Part shown: in pieces, positions 30,101 to 37,303 of the stretch
Layout of the letters: every line of letters starts with the position of its first letter
Numbering within the stretch: the first letter of the stretch is position 1
DNA from: a candidate division Zixibacteria bacterium SM23_81
Lineage (GTDB): Bacteria > SM23-81
Length of the DNA stretch: 64,000 bases
Assembly: GCA_001304015.1 (NCBI GenBank)
Contig: LJUY01000009.1
Coordinates: 24,976 to 88,975, forward strand
Direction of reading: 5' to 3'
Translations under genes and position numbers: made by a program
The notes under the pieces: model-generated
What the model saw: the letters and a program-made list of their open reading frames with translations, nothing else
Told to the model about the DNA's origin: nothing
Database searches by the model: none

Positions 30101-30736
30101 GTTCAGGGCCAGTCGGCTGACCGCCTTCCGCAAAGGATCCCGAACAGCGGAAGTCCTCGATCGCTTTAAGACAGGGCTCTTACCACGAACGGAGAGGTGC
30201 ACGGCGAAATCAATCCGCTGGTGAAAACGAACTTTCTGCTCCTCCGGAAGGTATTGTAGGGGATAAACCAGCAGGCTGGCGAGCTGGACCTCACCCATAT
30301 TACCTGCACCGGTGTACTCCAGAATTTGGGAGGGGAACACTTCCCCACTCCGGTAGATAGCCGGCTTAGGCCCCACGAAGGGTATAGCCTCTTTCTGTTC
30401 TTGGGTTAGGGAAAGAATCTGGGGAGGCTGGGCAGGATAAATCATGCGCTGGTTCGGCAATAACTGACTTGTGGTACTCAGTATTTCTATGTGATCCACC
30501 GTGGTGTGAAGGGGTATGGCCACCTGCACAGCACAGACCGGCAGTTGGGGCGCTCCCGCTTGGCGGATAAGATCACAATCGCCCAGACGGGGCATATCAT
30601 AACCATCTTGAGTCTGCCAGGTCAATTCGGCAGGATCAAAGGTCACAGAGCCGGTCACCACCTGACTGACTGAGTCCGGCGGCCCCAAGGAGACTATCAG
30701 CATCAGCAGCAAGGTTAATATGAGAGGGCGTTTCAT
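27131..30736 (-). CDS. C25 gingipain-like secreted peptidase with sorting tail
   Basis: 1201 residues from ATG 30736, chosen for AAGGAG upstream and the signal peptide KRPLILTLLLMLIVSLGPP; an open frame extends 95 codons further without support. Residues ~30-220 look like a prodomain, ~235-600 is the C25 catalytic domain with His461 (INHDGHAYF) and Cys496 (YSIGCWPAAFD), then CARDB/Ig-like domains, and a C-terminal FlgD-like tail from QNYPNPFNAVTH ending KMVLLR. Gingipain relatives are Arg/Lys-specific cysteine peptidases exported by the type IX system; specificity is untested. It is the first gene of a long minus-strand run. Confidence 0.85.
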   Translation of the reverse strand: MKRPLILTLLLMLIVSLGPPDSVSQVVTGSVTFDPAELTWQTQDGYDMPRLGDCDLIRQAGAPQLPVCAVQVAIPLHTTVDHIEILSTTSQLLPNQRMIYPAQPPQILSLTQEQKEAIPFVGPKPAIYRSGEVFPSQILEYTGAGNMGEVQLASLLVYPLQYLPEEQKVRFHQRIDFAVHLSVRGKSPVLKRSRTSAVRDPLRKAVSRLALNPGDLSPAAPIPEAHGEMVYLEELAEYVIITDLAFQGAFQVLADWKTKKGVPARVVSTTWIDGEYEGADRQERIRQFILDAYQNWGTIWVLLAADTQLIPHRMAYAMDSQTDYNDLPCDLYYADLDGDWNADGDDTFGELEDVVDLYPEVIVGRAPISTVAQAENFVDKVLAYEKPALLDYQQKALFAAEILWQNPYTDASESKELIDERYLPPQFDPVTKLYESWGNESVYAFIQAVNAGVGIINHDGHAYFSVMGMGTGYLTNSDMDYLHNGGRLGLLYSIGCWPAAFDHDCIAEHFVNNPNGGGVAFIGNSRYGWGSPGNPLYGYSDRFDQQFFKTVFQDGITKAGQALATTKAFYVPRSRQENVYRWHQYQLTLLGDPEMPLWTRTPGHLTVEHPQQIPAETSLVVVSVSDGHHALKDALVCLMGDAGVYGRAATDLYGKASFTICPDSSEFLWTTVTCADFLPYEGHLTVFSSGPHLTLHHVDMQEISGNGDGVVSPQERIGLDINLKNWGNEMAREVTATISWQDDYLAVEDSVISFGDIAPGEIISSGLVCCFTVGAGCPNGHSLRFELELEDQGGHNWSDEIDILVSTPSLSHQSFRLDDGHWGDGDGVPEAGEELDLTITLTNSGGEQARELAVELETQDSYLTVLQPQVALGDLDADSTGEVTFRLLVAPDCPEPRFPLLEISGATSDGYSFQQTLLLTIGQVGFADDLESDSYYWSHWATSPYWKFTTRRAHSGATSWYCGQDGTTPSYLAGMDCSLTTMPVVVGPNTKLSFWHWYDLATYGSDGLYVEISTGEDWEVLDFLGSGGALDSTLIGNDWFQDTYELPHVEPGTFLQVRFRFYSDADTVVAEGVYVDDVSITSAVLSDRAQDPTDTSPSQPFSFRLSQNYPNPFNAVTHLLMSIPAGNMGYRDRLPLMTTVEIYNVSGQKVRSLLRARLNAGEYRLIWDGRDDKGQPVGSGIYFCRVVVESFRQTTKMVLLR

Positions 30737-30826
30737 CGAAAACTCCTTTCCTATAGTCTGATTTTTCAAGATGTTAAAATAGAGAAATTTGAAGCCAGTG
30801 TCAATTGAAAAGAGAAGGCTAGTGGT

Positions 30827-30899
30827 AATGGCAAAAGCAATGGCAATGGCAATAGCAAGGGTAATAGCAGTCGACAGGAGGCAGGAAGCAGGAGGCAGC
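30827..30899. repeat. Degenerate hexamer array, composite copy 1
   Basis: AATGGC/AATAGC units (30827-30870) run into GCAGGAGG/GCAGGAAG units. The minus strand reads GCTTCCTGCC ... CGACT ... CTATTGCCATTGCC, the same order of motifs as plus-strand 39131-39174, so this is one composite element present twice in opposite orientation. Confidence 0.65.
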
Positions 30900-31058
30900 G
30901 CCACCTCCCCTAACCACCCCAATAGGCAATAAGCAGCAAAAGACGAGTAGCAGTTGGAAGTGGCAGTTGGCAGGTTCCTTACGAGTCTCCAGTCTCGGAT
31001 TTCCCGATCCCCGTAATCCAATTTCTCTAGTTAGTTTCTGACCTCCTCTCACCTGTCA

Positions 31059-31076
31059 TGCCTGCGCATGCAGGCA
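31059..31076. repeat. Small palindromic stem-loop
   Basis: TGCCTGC-gcat-GCAGGCA, perfect 7-bp stem with a 4-base loop, a common REP-like shape. Confidence 0.55.
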
Positions 31077-31118
31077 TCTCAGAAGGAGAATTACCCTTCG
31101 GCTATACCATAAAGTGAG

Positions 31119-31160
31119 ATTCCTGCTCCCCGCCTACGGGGGGACAAGATTCGCAGGAAT
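31119..31160. repeat. REP-like inverted repeat
   Basis: Ends ATTCCTGC and GCAGGAAT are perfect inverted repeats enclosing a CCCCGCCTACGGGGGG hairpin, giving a 42-bp miniature palindromic element. Confidence 0.6.
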
Positions 31161-31282
31161 GACAAGAAAAAAACGAAAGTCGAGCCTCGATTCACGAGCG
31201 ACGTTACGAGCATCGATACCGACAACCGACCTTGGATTAACTAAAAATATCAAAAACATCCAAATCTCTGAGCTCTCTTCAT

Positions 31283-32647
31283 TCACAACTTTCCAGCTAC
31301 CTGTCTCAATACTATCAAAACAGGATCCCATACAGGCGAGACCGGCGGCGCATAGGCCAGGTCCAGGTAGAGCATCTCTGGAACCTTCATGCCTGCATGA
31401 AGAGCCGTGGCGAAAATGTCGATACGCTTGCCGGCCCCCGGTGGCCCGATGATCTGTCCGCCCAGAAATCGGCTGGTATTCTTCTCGGCCACCACCTTGA
31501 CGGCCGCAGAACCCCCTCCGGGGTAATATTTTGCTCTTGTCCTGGCCTTGACGAACGCAGTCACGTGATCTATACGTAAGGTCTCGGCCTCCCTGGCCGA
31601 TAAACCGGTACGGGCTACCTCCGTCTCGCCCACCTTGGCGATGGCTGTTCCCACCACGCCGGGAAATTGCGCATCGCCTCCACCCAAGTTGATTCCGGCC
31701 ACACGGCCCTGCTTGTTGGCCACGGTGCCCAGGGCGATGAAAACCTTACGGCCGCTGACCAGATGGGTGCACTCCACGCAGTCTCCCGCGGCCCAGACTC
31801 CGGGAACATGAGTTCTCATATGATTGTCCACAGCGATGGCTCCCGTCTCGCCCAAAGGGATGCCGGCTTCCTTGGCCAGGGCGATGTTGGGCCGGATCCC
31901 GATGCCCAGAATGACCAGATCGGCCGGGAGCAGGCGTTTCGACGTCTTCACTCCAGAGACTCGATTACCTGAGGCCTCAAAGCGCTCCACGCCCTCGCCC
32001 AGATACAGAGTGACGCCCATCTCCCTGAGCGTATGGGCGATCAATTCGGCCATATCTTCATCCAAGGTGCTCATCACCTGTGGCAGCAGCTCCACCAGAG
32101 AGACCTCCAAGCCCCGTGCCAGCAGGGCTTCGGCCATCTCCAATCCGACATAGCCGCCACCGACGATGACCGCCCGGTGAGTGGACTTCTCCTGCACTGC
32201 TTGACGGATGGCCAAACCATCTGGGAGAATGGACAGGCTGAAGATGCCCTGTGCGTCGATGCCCGGCAGTTTGGGTCTGATGGGGGATGCACCGGTGGCG
32301 ATGAGCAATTTGTCGAACTCCTCCCAAAAAGTTTTGTTTTCTTTAATATTACGGACCCGAATAGCACGCCGATTCAGGTCGATGTTTTCCACTTCGTGAA
32401 AAACGCGAGCGTCGATGTCGTACTTCTGGCGGAATACCTCCGGTGTTCGGGCAACCAGATCCTCGATCTCCTTGATCAAGCCCTCGACATAATAAGGCAG
32501 CCCGCAGGCTCCATAAGATGTGTAGAAGCCCCGCTCAAAAACGGTGATTTTCAGATCCGGCTGCATTCTGCGAGCTTGGGAGGCGGCACTCATCCCTGCC
32601 GCATCACCACCGATGACAACCAGTCTCTCCCTCAGCTTTGCGCCCAT
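31283..32647 (-). CDS. CoA-disulfide reductase / NADH oxidase-like flavoprotein
   Basis: 454 residues, AAGGAG six bases before ATG. FAD motif VVIGGDAAGMSAASQARRM, redox-active Cys in SYGACGLPYYVEG near residue 45, NAD site VIVGGGYVGLEMAEALLARG and VWAAGDCVE. The single active-site Cys and the motif around it are those of CoA-disulfide reductases, polysulfide reductases and NADH oxidases, which cannot be separated by sequence alone. It reduces a small disulfide or oxygen with NAD(P)H in the cytoplasm. It is separated from its neighbours by over 340 bases on each side and is probably transcribed alone. Confidence 0.88.
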   Translation of the reverse strand: MGAKLRERLVVIGGDAAGMSAASQARRMQPDLKITVFERGFYTSYGACGLPYYVEGLIKEIEDLVARTPEVFRQKYDIDARVFHEVENIDLNRRAIRVRNIKENKTFWEEFDKLLIATGASPIRPKLPGIDAQGIFSLSILPDGLAIRQAVQEKSTHRAVIVGGGYVGLEMAEALLARGLEVSLVELLPQVMSTLDEDMAELIAHTLREMGVTLYLGEGVERFEASGNRVSGVKTSKRLLPADLVILGIGIRPNIALAKEAGIPLGETGAIAVDNHMRTHVPGVWAAGDCVECTHLVSGRKVFIALGTVANKQGRVAGINLGGGDAQFPGVVGTAIAKVGETEVARTGLSAREAETLRIDHVTAFVKARTRAKYYPGGGSAAVKVVAEKNTSRFLGGQIIGPPGAGKRIDIFATALHAGMKVPEMLYLDLAYAPPVSPVWDPVLIVLRQVAGKL

Positions 32648-32768
32648 GAGGATCTCCTTTTTGGCCTTCCATATTTTTATTTTCCCTTTCGGATAATACT
32701 ACCGTCTTTCAGGTATTTTGTCAACCCCATTTTGGTGAATTGGCATCATCTCACATAAAAAATGTAGG

Positions 32769-32786
32769 GGCACAGCATGCTGTGCC
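32769..32786. repeat. 18-bp perfect palindrome (REP family)
   Basis: GGCACAGCATGCTGTGCC is its own reverse complement. It is preceded by TGTAGG and followed by CAT, so its flanks resemble the TAGGGGCN...NGCCCCTA family near the transposase gene. Confidence 0.65.
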
Positions 32787-32803
32787 CATCATTTGATTTT
32801 GTC

Positions 32804-32914
32804 ATTGCGAGCGAAGCGAAGCAATCTCCGAACTGCTTTTTGGAAAACGCATCCGCAGTGAGTTTACGTCATTAATCCTTCCAGAGATTGCTTCGTCGCT
32901 GCGTTCCTCGCAAT
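32804..32914. mobile_element. Miniature inverted-repeat element
   Basis: Left arm ATTGCGAGCGAAGCGAAGCA (32804 onward) and right arm near 32883-32914 (AGAGATTGCTTCG...CTCGCAAT) are imperfect inverted copies, enclosing about 55 bases with no coding capacity. Repeats of this type (GTCATTGCGAGCGAAGCGAA) are widespread in many bacterial genomes and behave as non-autonomous elements. Confidence 0.7.
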
Positions 32915-32998
32915 AACTAACTCTTGTTAAGGTTGCTTCCCACAATAAGCAGAATCACATTCGATCTGCTACCCCTCTGGCTGAGAATAGGCGGATCC

Positions 32999-34450
32999 TT
33001 ATCTCAACAATACCATCTTGACGGTCTTGGAATGTCCACCAACCTCCAATCGGGCAAAATAAATCCCCGACGAAAAATCGGCAGCGTTCCAAACGACGTT
33101 ATGTAAACCAGTTTCTTGAATTCCTTCAAATAAGGTCGCCACCCGCTGGCCAAGGACGTTATAGACCGAAAGCGTTGCCCGACCGGATTGAGGTAGACTG
33201 TAACTCACAACCGTCTCTGAGTTGAACGGATTGGGATAGTTCTGATGCAACACAAATTCTTTGGGGATGTGTTGAGCCTCATTTTCACCCTCTTCAACAG
33301 CTGTAGGCCAACCGGCATTGCTGCCGCCATAGGCTCCCATATCTGACCTCATCATGCCTAATCCATGAAAGCAATCCGACATTAAGTCTATATTGTAAGG
33401 GTGGCCCATGTCGATGCAGGGAGAATCAAAGGGATCGCCGCAGTAGGTAGCCATGAGATGAAAATCATCGTTTTCAGGATCACGGAAGAGAGGATCCTCG
33501 TCGATATTGCCCTCGCCATCCCAACCGCCCTGAACGTCGGAGTAAGTGACGGAAGGCCCCACACTACCTGGAGATATCTCATCCGGCGAATCATCCCACA
33601 GGATGCAATTTGTGATCGTTGAATAAAAAGCAGCACGAGAGGTCACGTGGCCGTTATTGCCCGTGATGACGAAGTTCGCAAAGCTCATAGGGAGGAGAGT
33701 GAAAAAAATTCCACCCCCAAATTCAGCCGAGTTCCCCGTAATAGTGCAATTGACAATGCTTGCGAAAGAAGTATGGTTATGAATCCCACCACCGCTATAA
33801 GTAGCCTCATTCCTGGCAATGACGCAGTTGGCCAATATCACTCCCGGGCCATAGTACCAGATCCCACCGCCTCTGAAAGCCCTATTTTCCATTATTTCAC
33901 AATTGGTGAAGCAAGGAGCGCACGTCAAACACCAGATCCCACCGCCGTCATACACTGCCATGTTCTCTGTGATTATGCAGTTAGCAATGCTCGGGGAGGA
34001 ATTTTCACACTTGATAGCTCCGCCATAGTCAGCAAGCCCATTCCGAACGGTTAAACCCTCCAGCTTCGAACCACGGCCTTCTCCAACATGAAAGAAGAAT
34101 CCCCTTCCATCCTTCTCACAATCAATGATGCTTGAATCCGACCCGTTTTCCGATCGAACCACGATGGCCTTACCCAAAAAGTCGATGTTCTTGTTCCCCT
34201 CCCCTGTGTAAACCCCATCGGCCACCAGCACCGTGTCACCAGCTTCAGCTCCATTGATACCCGCCTGGACGGTGCTGGAGTCTTCGGGCACGTGAATGGT
34301 TTTTGACCAGCTATAAGGCGCGACTAATAGGATTATCCCCATGGTTAGGTTAGCCACGAAAAAACCCACGGACAACTTTCTCACCAGCCCGTGGGTAGAC
34401 TTCCACAACTTTTTTGCTAAGGGAATTATGTGATGAATTACCCCTCTCAT
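32999..34450 (-). CDS. Secreted right-handed beta-helix protein with sorting tail
   Basis: 483 residues. A hydrophobic segment at about 28-45 (VGFFVANLTMGIILLVAPYS) acts as a signal after a charged N-region. IHVPEDSSTVQAGIN opens a pectate-lyase-like parallel beta-helix with about five coils of the form GGGIW/H...NCxIxxN (residues ~60-290). The C-terminus has QNYPNPFNSETVVSYSLPQS and ends KMVLLR, the same six residues that end the C25 peptidase, indicating the same export and anchoring route. The helix coils suggest polysaccharide or surface binding; no catalytic carboxylates could be identified. Confidence 0.82.
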   Translation of the reverse strand: MRGVIHHIIPLAKKLWKSTHGLVRKLSVGFFVANLTMGIILLVAPYSWSKTIHVPEDSSTVQAGINGAEAGDTVLVADGVYTGEGNKNIDFLGKAIVVRSENGSDSSIIDCEKDGRGFFFHVGEGRGSKLEGLTVRNGLADYGGAIKCENSSPSIANCIITENMAVYDGGGIWCLTCAPCFTNCEIMENRAFRGGGIWYYGPGVILANCVIARNEATYSGGGIHNHTSFASIVNCTITGNSAEFGGGIFFTLLPMSFANFVITGNNGHVTSRAAFYSTITNCILWDDSPDEISPGSVGPSVTYSDVQGGWDGEGNIDEDPLFRDPENDDFHLMATYCGDPFDSPCIDMGHPYNIDLMSDCFHGLGMMRSDMGAYGGSNAGWPTAVEEGENEAQHIPKEFVLHQNYPNPFNSETVVSYSLPQSGRATLSVYNVLGQRVATLFEGIQETGLHNVVWNAADFSSGIYFARLEVGGHSKTVKMVLLR

Positions 34451-34457
34451 AGTTAGC

Positions 34458-34474
34458 CCTCCCCTTCGGGGAGG
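34458..34474 (-). promoter_or_regulatory. Hairpin containing the ribosome binding site of the beta-helix gene
   Basis: On the minus strand CCTCCCC-gaa-GGGGAGG forms a 7-bp stem directly ahead of the start codon at 34450, and its right arm is the GGAGG ribosome site. Folding would hide that site. Whether it regulates anything is unknown. Confidence 0.5.
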
Positions 34475-34572
34475 AAGATATAGCTATCTTTTTCACCTTC
34501 ATTTTAGCATATATCACCCCATTTGTCAACAGAAAAAAAGTCGAGATGTAGAATCCAGGCGTGCGATGGTAT

Positions 34573-35109
34573 TTACCAATTCGCGGGATTATTCCGGTCC
34601 AATTCCCATTTGAGGGGATTATTCACGATGTATTCGCGGATAAGGCGTAATTCGGTTTCACTACGGATGACATGATCATAAAAGTTGCGCTGCCAGATTG
34701 GTCTTCCGGGCGTTTTTATGATTTTATTGATTTCCTTGGTAGATGCAGTCTTAAACGCGCCGATCAATCGGCCTAACGCCTTGCGCCTTGGTACAACCGC
34801 TGTAGGGGCGGTTCGCGAACCGCCCCTACATACATTCTCATCGGCTATGACGACGATTCCATGCAGGTGATTCGGCATAATCACCCATTTATCCAATTTC
34901 ACATAGGAATATCGAAGGGGTAACCATCTCCAATATCGCTTCACCAACAACCCTAATCGGTTCAGGCAGACATGCCCCTCGCGAACCCTTCCAAAAAGGC
35001 ATATCCTATCCTGTGTACATATGGTCACATAATAATATCCCGCCTGCGAATAATCGTAATTCCGTAAACGAATAGAACGCCTTTGATGTCTTCCACGATG
35101 TCTGCGCAT
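34573..35109 (-). CDS. REP-associated tyrosine transposase (RAYT)
   Basis: 178 residues. Y1/HUH nuclease family: RLRNYDYSQAGYYYVTICTQ at the N-terminus, metal-binding H81 and H83 in MPNHLHGIVVI, and the nucleophile Tyr144 in QRNFYDHVIRSE, followed by EYIVNNPLKW. RAYTs mobilise or maintain REP palindromes rather than flanking IS ends. A 30-bp perfect palindrome codes for residues 94-103 inside this gene, and four related palindromes lie just upstream. Motifs look intact, so it may still be active. Confidence 0.88.
   Translation of the reverse strand: MRRHRGRHQRRSIRLRNYDYSQAGYYYVTICTQDRICLFGRVREGHVCLNRLGLLVKRYWRWLPLRYSYVKLDKWVIMPNHLHGIVVIADENVCRGGSRTAPTAVVPRRKALGRLIGAFKTASTKEINKIIKTPGRPIWQRNFYDHVIRSETELRLIREYIVNNPLKWELDRNNPANW
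34801..34830. repeat. 30-bp perfect REP palindrome inside the RAYT gene
   Basis: A TGTAGGGGCGGTTCG half followed by its exact reverse complement. It occupies precisely codons 94-103 of the minus-strand RAYT gene and keeps the frame. Confidence 0.85.
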
Positions 35110-35123
35110 GGCGTTCTCCTGGG

Positions 35124-35314
35124 GGGCAAGGTGACCTCGCCCTTGATTCTTATGTTTCCTTGTGCAAGGTGGGGCGGGAAACCCAACCCCTACAAGCTAC
35201 TTCCCCCTCACCCCAACCCCGGGCGAGGGAACCTCGCCCCTACAATTTCATTATATTGCTATTGCCATTGCCATGGCTATTGCCATCGCGGGCACGGCAT
35301 GCCGCGCCCCTACA
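35124..35314. repeat. Array of four REP-like palindromes
   Basis: Four stem-loops between the RAYT start and the symporter stop: 35124-35142 (GGGCAAGGT...), 35171-35190, 35221-35240 (GGGCGAGG/CCTCGCCC) and 35290-35309 (GGGCACGGC/GCCGCGCCC). Three of them end in CCCCTACA, the same end as the palindrome inside the RAYT gene. A short ATTGCC hexamer run (35255-35288) sits between the third and fourth. Confidence 0.75.
35255..35288. repeat. ATTGCC/ATTGCT hexamer run
   Basis: Degenerate tandem hexamers (ATTGCT, ATTGCC, ATTGCC, ATGGCT, ATTGCC) of the same type as those at 30827 and 39154. Confidence 0.65.
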
Positions 35315-35319
35315 GATTC

Positions 35320-37050
35320 CTACCCCAACGGCGCTCGAACGGTCTCATCCCTGGTGAACACGGTGTATATCAGATACCCCATGACGATGGTCACCGCTAT
35401 GAGGACAAATCCCTGCCAGACCGGTCCCAGAATGAGCTTACCGACACCGATCAATGCGGCGTAGATCCCGATGACGGCGGCGACATACCCCTTCAGATTG
35501 CTCAAGCCGACGCGGTCGTTCTCTGTGCCGGGGATCTTGGCCCGGATCCTCTTCCATCCGGGACCGCCTGGGCGGACGTGCTTGTAAAACTCGATCAGCT
35601 TCTCCTCCCGGGTCGGCTTGGTGATGAAGGTGACGATAACCCAAACCGCCACCGAGAGCGGGATGATGTACAGGAGGGTCAGGGGAAACTCTATGGAAGT
35701 GAAAAAGGTCAGGTAGATGCTCATCAGCACCGAGGTGGTGATGGCAGAGATCTCGCTCCAGGCGTTGATCCGCCACCAGTACCAGCGCAGCAGATAGACC
35801 ACACCGATGCCGGCGTTCACCGAGGTGATGATGTACCAACCAAAGACGATGGAGCTCATCATGAAGGCCACCAGCGCGCCAACGGCGGCGATGATGATGG
35901 TGGCTACGATGGAGGCCCGTACGTAGTGTTTTTCGGAGCCCTCTTTCTTTAGGAAGCGGCGGTATAAATCGTTGATCAAATAGGAGGCGCCCCAGTTGAG
36001 CTGGGTGTCGATAGTGGAAAGGAAAGCGGCCATGAAACCAGCCAGGGCCAGGCCCAACAGGCCCGCCGGGAGGAATTTGAGCATCACCCGGATGTAGCCC
36101 ATCTCGGGGTCTTCCATCTGGGGGAAAACCACGATGGCCACCAAGCCGACCACGATCCAGGGCCAGGTGCGCACGCAATAGTGGGCGACGTTACCCCATA
36201 AAAATCCCAGCCTGGCGTGCTTCTCGTCCTTTGCAGACAGCATCCGCTGGGCGAAATATGAGCCCCCATCCGTGTTCCCGCTGGTCCACCACTGAAGTCC
36301 CACGTAGATGAAGAAGAATCCTATGGGCAAAAGCGCCGAGTGCCAGGGGACGATGGCGGTGATGTCGGCTGCTTTTTCCACCCCCATCACCTGCCTCAAC
36401 TGGGCCAGCACATTTCCCATACCTCCGGATTTACTCACTGCGATGACGGCTAGCAGGATCGAGGTGAACAGGGCGGTGCAGAACTCGATGAAGTCGGTGA
36501 TGACCACACCCCACAATCCGGACAACGACGTGTACAGGACGGCCACCACGAAGCAGAATCCCACCGCCTGCCACTTGGGAAGCCCCAGGACGCCGCCCAT
36601 GATCTTGGCCATAGCCAACATCACCCAGCCCATGACGATGGTGTTGTAGACCAGGGGAAAATACAGGGCCCGGAAGCCCCGCAGGAAGCTGGCCGACTTA
36701 TCCGAGTAGCGCAGCTCTGCGAACTCAGTATCGGTGACCACTTTCGACCGGCGCCACAGACGCGAGTAGAAGAACACCCCCAACATGCCGGCCAGGGCGC
36801 TGCTCCACCAGTACCAGTTGCCGGCGATGCCCTTGGAGCGGACCAAACCGCTGACGGCCAGGGGCGTGTCGGCGGCGAATGTGGTGGCCACGATGGAGGT
36901 GCCCAGCAGCCACCAGGGCAGCTTGCGGCCGGCCACGAAGTAGCTCTCCATATTGGTCTGCGCCCGCTTGGAGAGGATAATGCCCAAGACGATGACCAGA
37001 ACAACATATCCGAATATGATGGTCCAGTCGACGGCGGCGAGGGCGTTCAT
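35320..37050 (-). CDS. Sodium:solute symporter (SSS family)
   Basis: 576 residues from ATG 37050, supported by TGGAGG upstream; the open frame runs 30 codons further without a ribosome site. About 13-14 transmembrane segments, starting VDWTIIFGYVVLVIVLGIIL, with the family patterns in TTFAADTPLAVSGL, WKxR-like WRRSKVVTDTEFAELRY and GLALAGFMAAFLSTIDTQLNW. Such carriers bring sugars, amino acids or organic acids into the cell with Na+; the substrate is undetermined. The C-terminus (WQGFVLIAVTIVMGYLIY) ends close to the REP array. Confidence 0.93.
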   Translation of the reverse strand: MNALAAVDWTIIFGYVVLVIVLGIILSKRAQTNMESYFVAGRKLPWWLLGTSIVATTFAADTPLAVSGLVRSKGIAGNWYWWSSALAGMLGVFFYSRLWRRSKVVTDTEFAELRYSDKSASFLRGFRALYFPLVYNTIVMGWVMLAMAKIMGGVLGLPKWQAVGFCFVVAVLYTSLSGLWGVVITDFIEFCTALFTSILLAVIAVSKSGGMGNVLAQLRQVMGVEKAADITAIVPWHSALLPIGFFFIYVGLQWWTSGNTDGGSYFAQRMLSAKDEKHARLGFLWGNVAHYCVRTWPWIVVGLVAIVVFPQMEDPEMGYIRVMLKFLPAGLLGLALAGFMAAFLSTIDTQLNWGASYLINDLYRRFLKKEGSEKHYVRASIVATIIIAAVGALVAFMMSSIVFGWYIITSVNAGIGVVYLLRWYWWRINAWSEISAITTSVLMSIYLTFFTSIEFPLTLLYIIPLSVAVWVIVTFITKPTREEKLIEFYKHVRPGGPGWKRIRAKIPGTENDRVGLSNLKGYVAAVIGIYAALIGVGKLILGPVWQGFVLIAVTIVMGYLIYTVFTRDETVRAPLG

Positions 37051-37132
37051 GTATGAACCTCCATTCGTTGAGAGGGTTAATGAATACTCATGTGTTTTCT
37101 TTTCAAACCAAAAAAGCTGAGCATAATACAAA

Positions 37133-37296
37133 GGATTCAAGGATTCCCCTTCCTCCCAGCTTCACCACCCCAGGATCCGAGGATTCAAGTGAAAACCGAA
37201 AATCAAAATCCATGTATAAAAGCGGGATGGGGTGGCACTCGAATCCTTGAATCCTTGACCCCTTGAATCCTCTTATTTTGAAATCCTGGAATCCTG
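37133..37296. repeat. GGATTC/GAATCC intergenic hairpin repeat, copy A
   Basis: Arms GGATTCAAGGATTC and CGAATCCTTGAATCC are inverted; between them lies the conserved core AAGTGAAAACCGAAAATC and GGTGGCACTCG. It follows the radical SAM stop codon by seven bases. Copies B, C and D are at 44451, 47592 and 55997, all in the same orientation. Confidence 0.8.
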
Positions 37297-37303
37297 TTTT
37301 TAT

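Larger units (their letters stand above)
30737..31282. other. Gene-free spacer with simple repeats and palindromes
   Basis: About 545 bases. It holds a degenerate AATGGC hexamer run (30827-30870) and a CAGGAGG-type run (30874-30899), then GC-rich inverted repeats at 31059-31076 and 31119-31160. Open frames here have no ribosome site and no recognisable protein features. Confidence 0.75.
32648..32998. other. Gene-free spacer with palindrome and inverted-repeat element
   Basis: 351 bases lacking a supported gene. They include the 18-bp palindrome at 32769-32786 and a miniature inverted-repeat element at 32804-32914. Remaining sequence shows nothing recognisable. Confidence 0.7.

Noticed and set aside
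30737-31021. N-terminal extension of the C25 peptidase by 95 codons.
   Set aside because: It would put the signal peptide inside the protein and runs through the hexamer repeat; the ATG at 30736 has a good ribosome site.
35083-35952. Long plus-strand open frame of 289 codons.
   Set aside because: It runs antisense through the REP array and the symporter gene; composition is that of a shadow frame.
37133-37296. CRISPR-like interpretation of the repeated GGATTC words.
   Set aside because: Units are degenerate, arms are inverted and no regular spacers of equal length occur.
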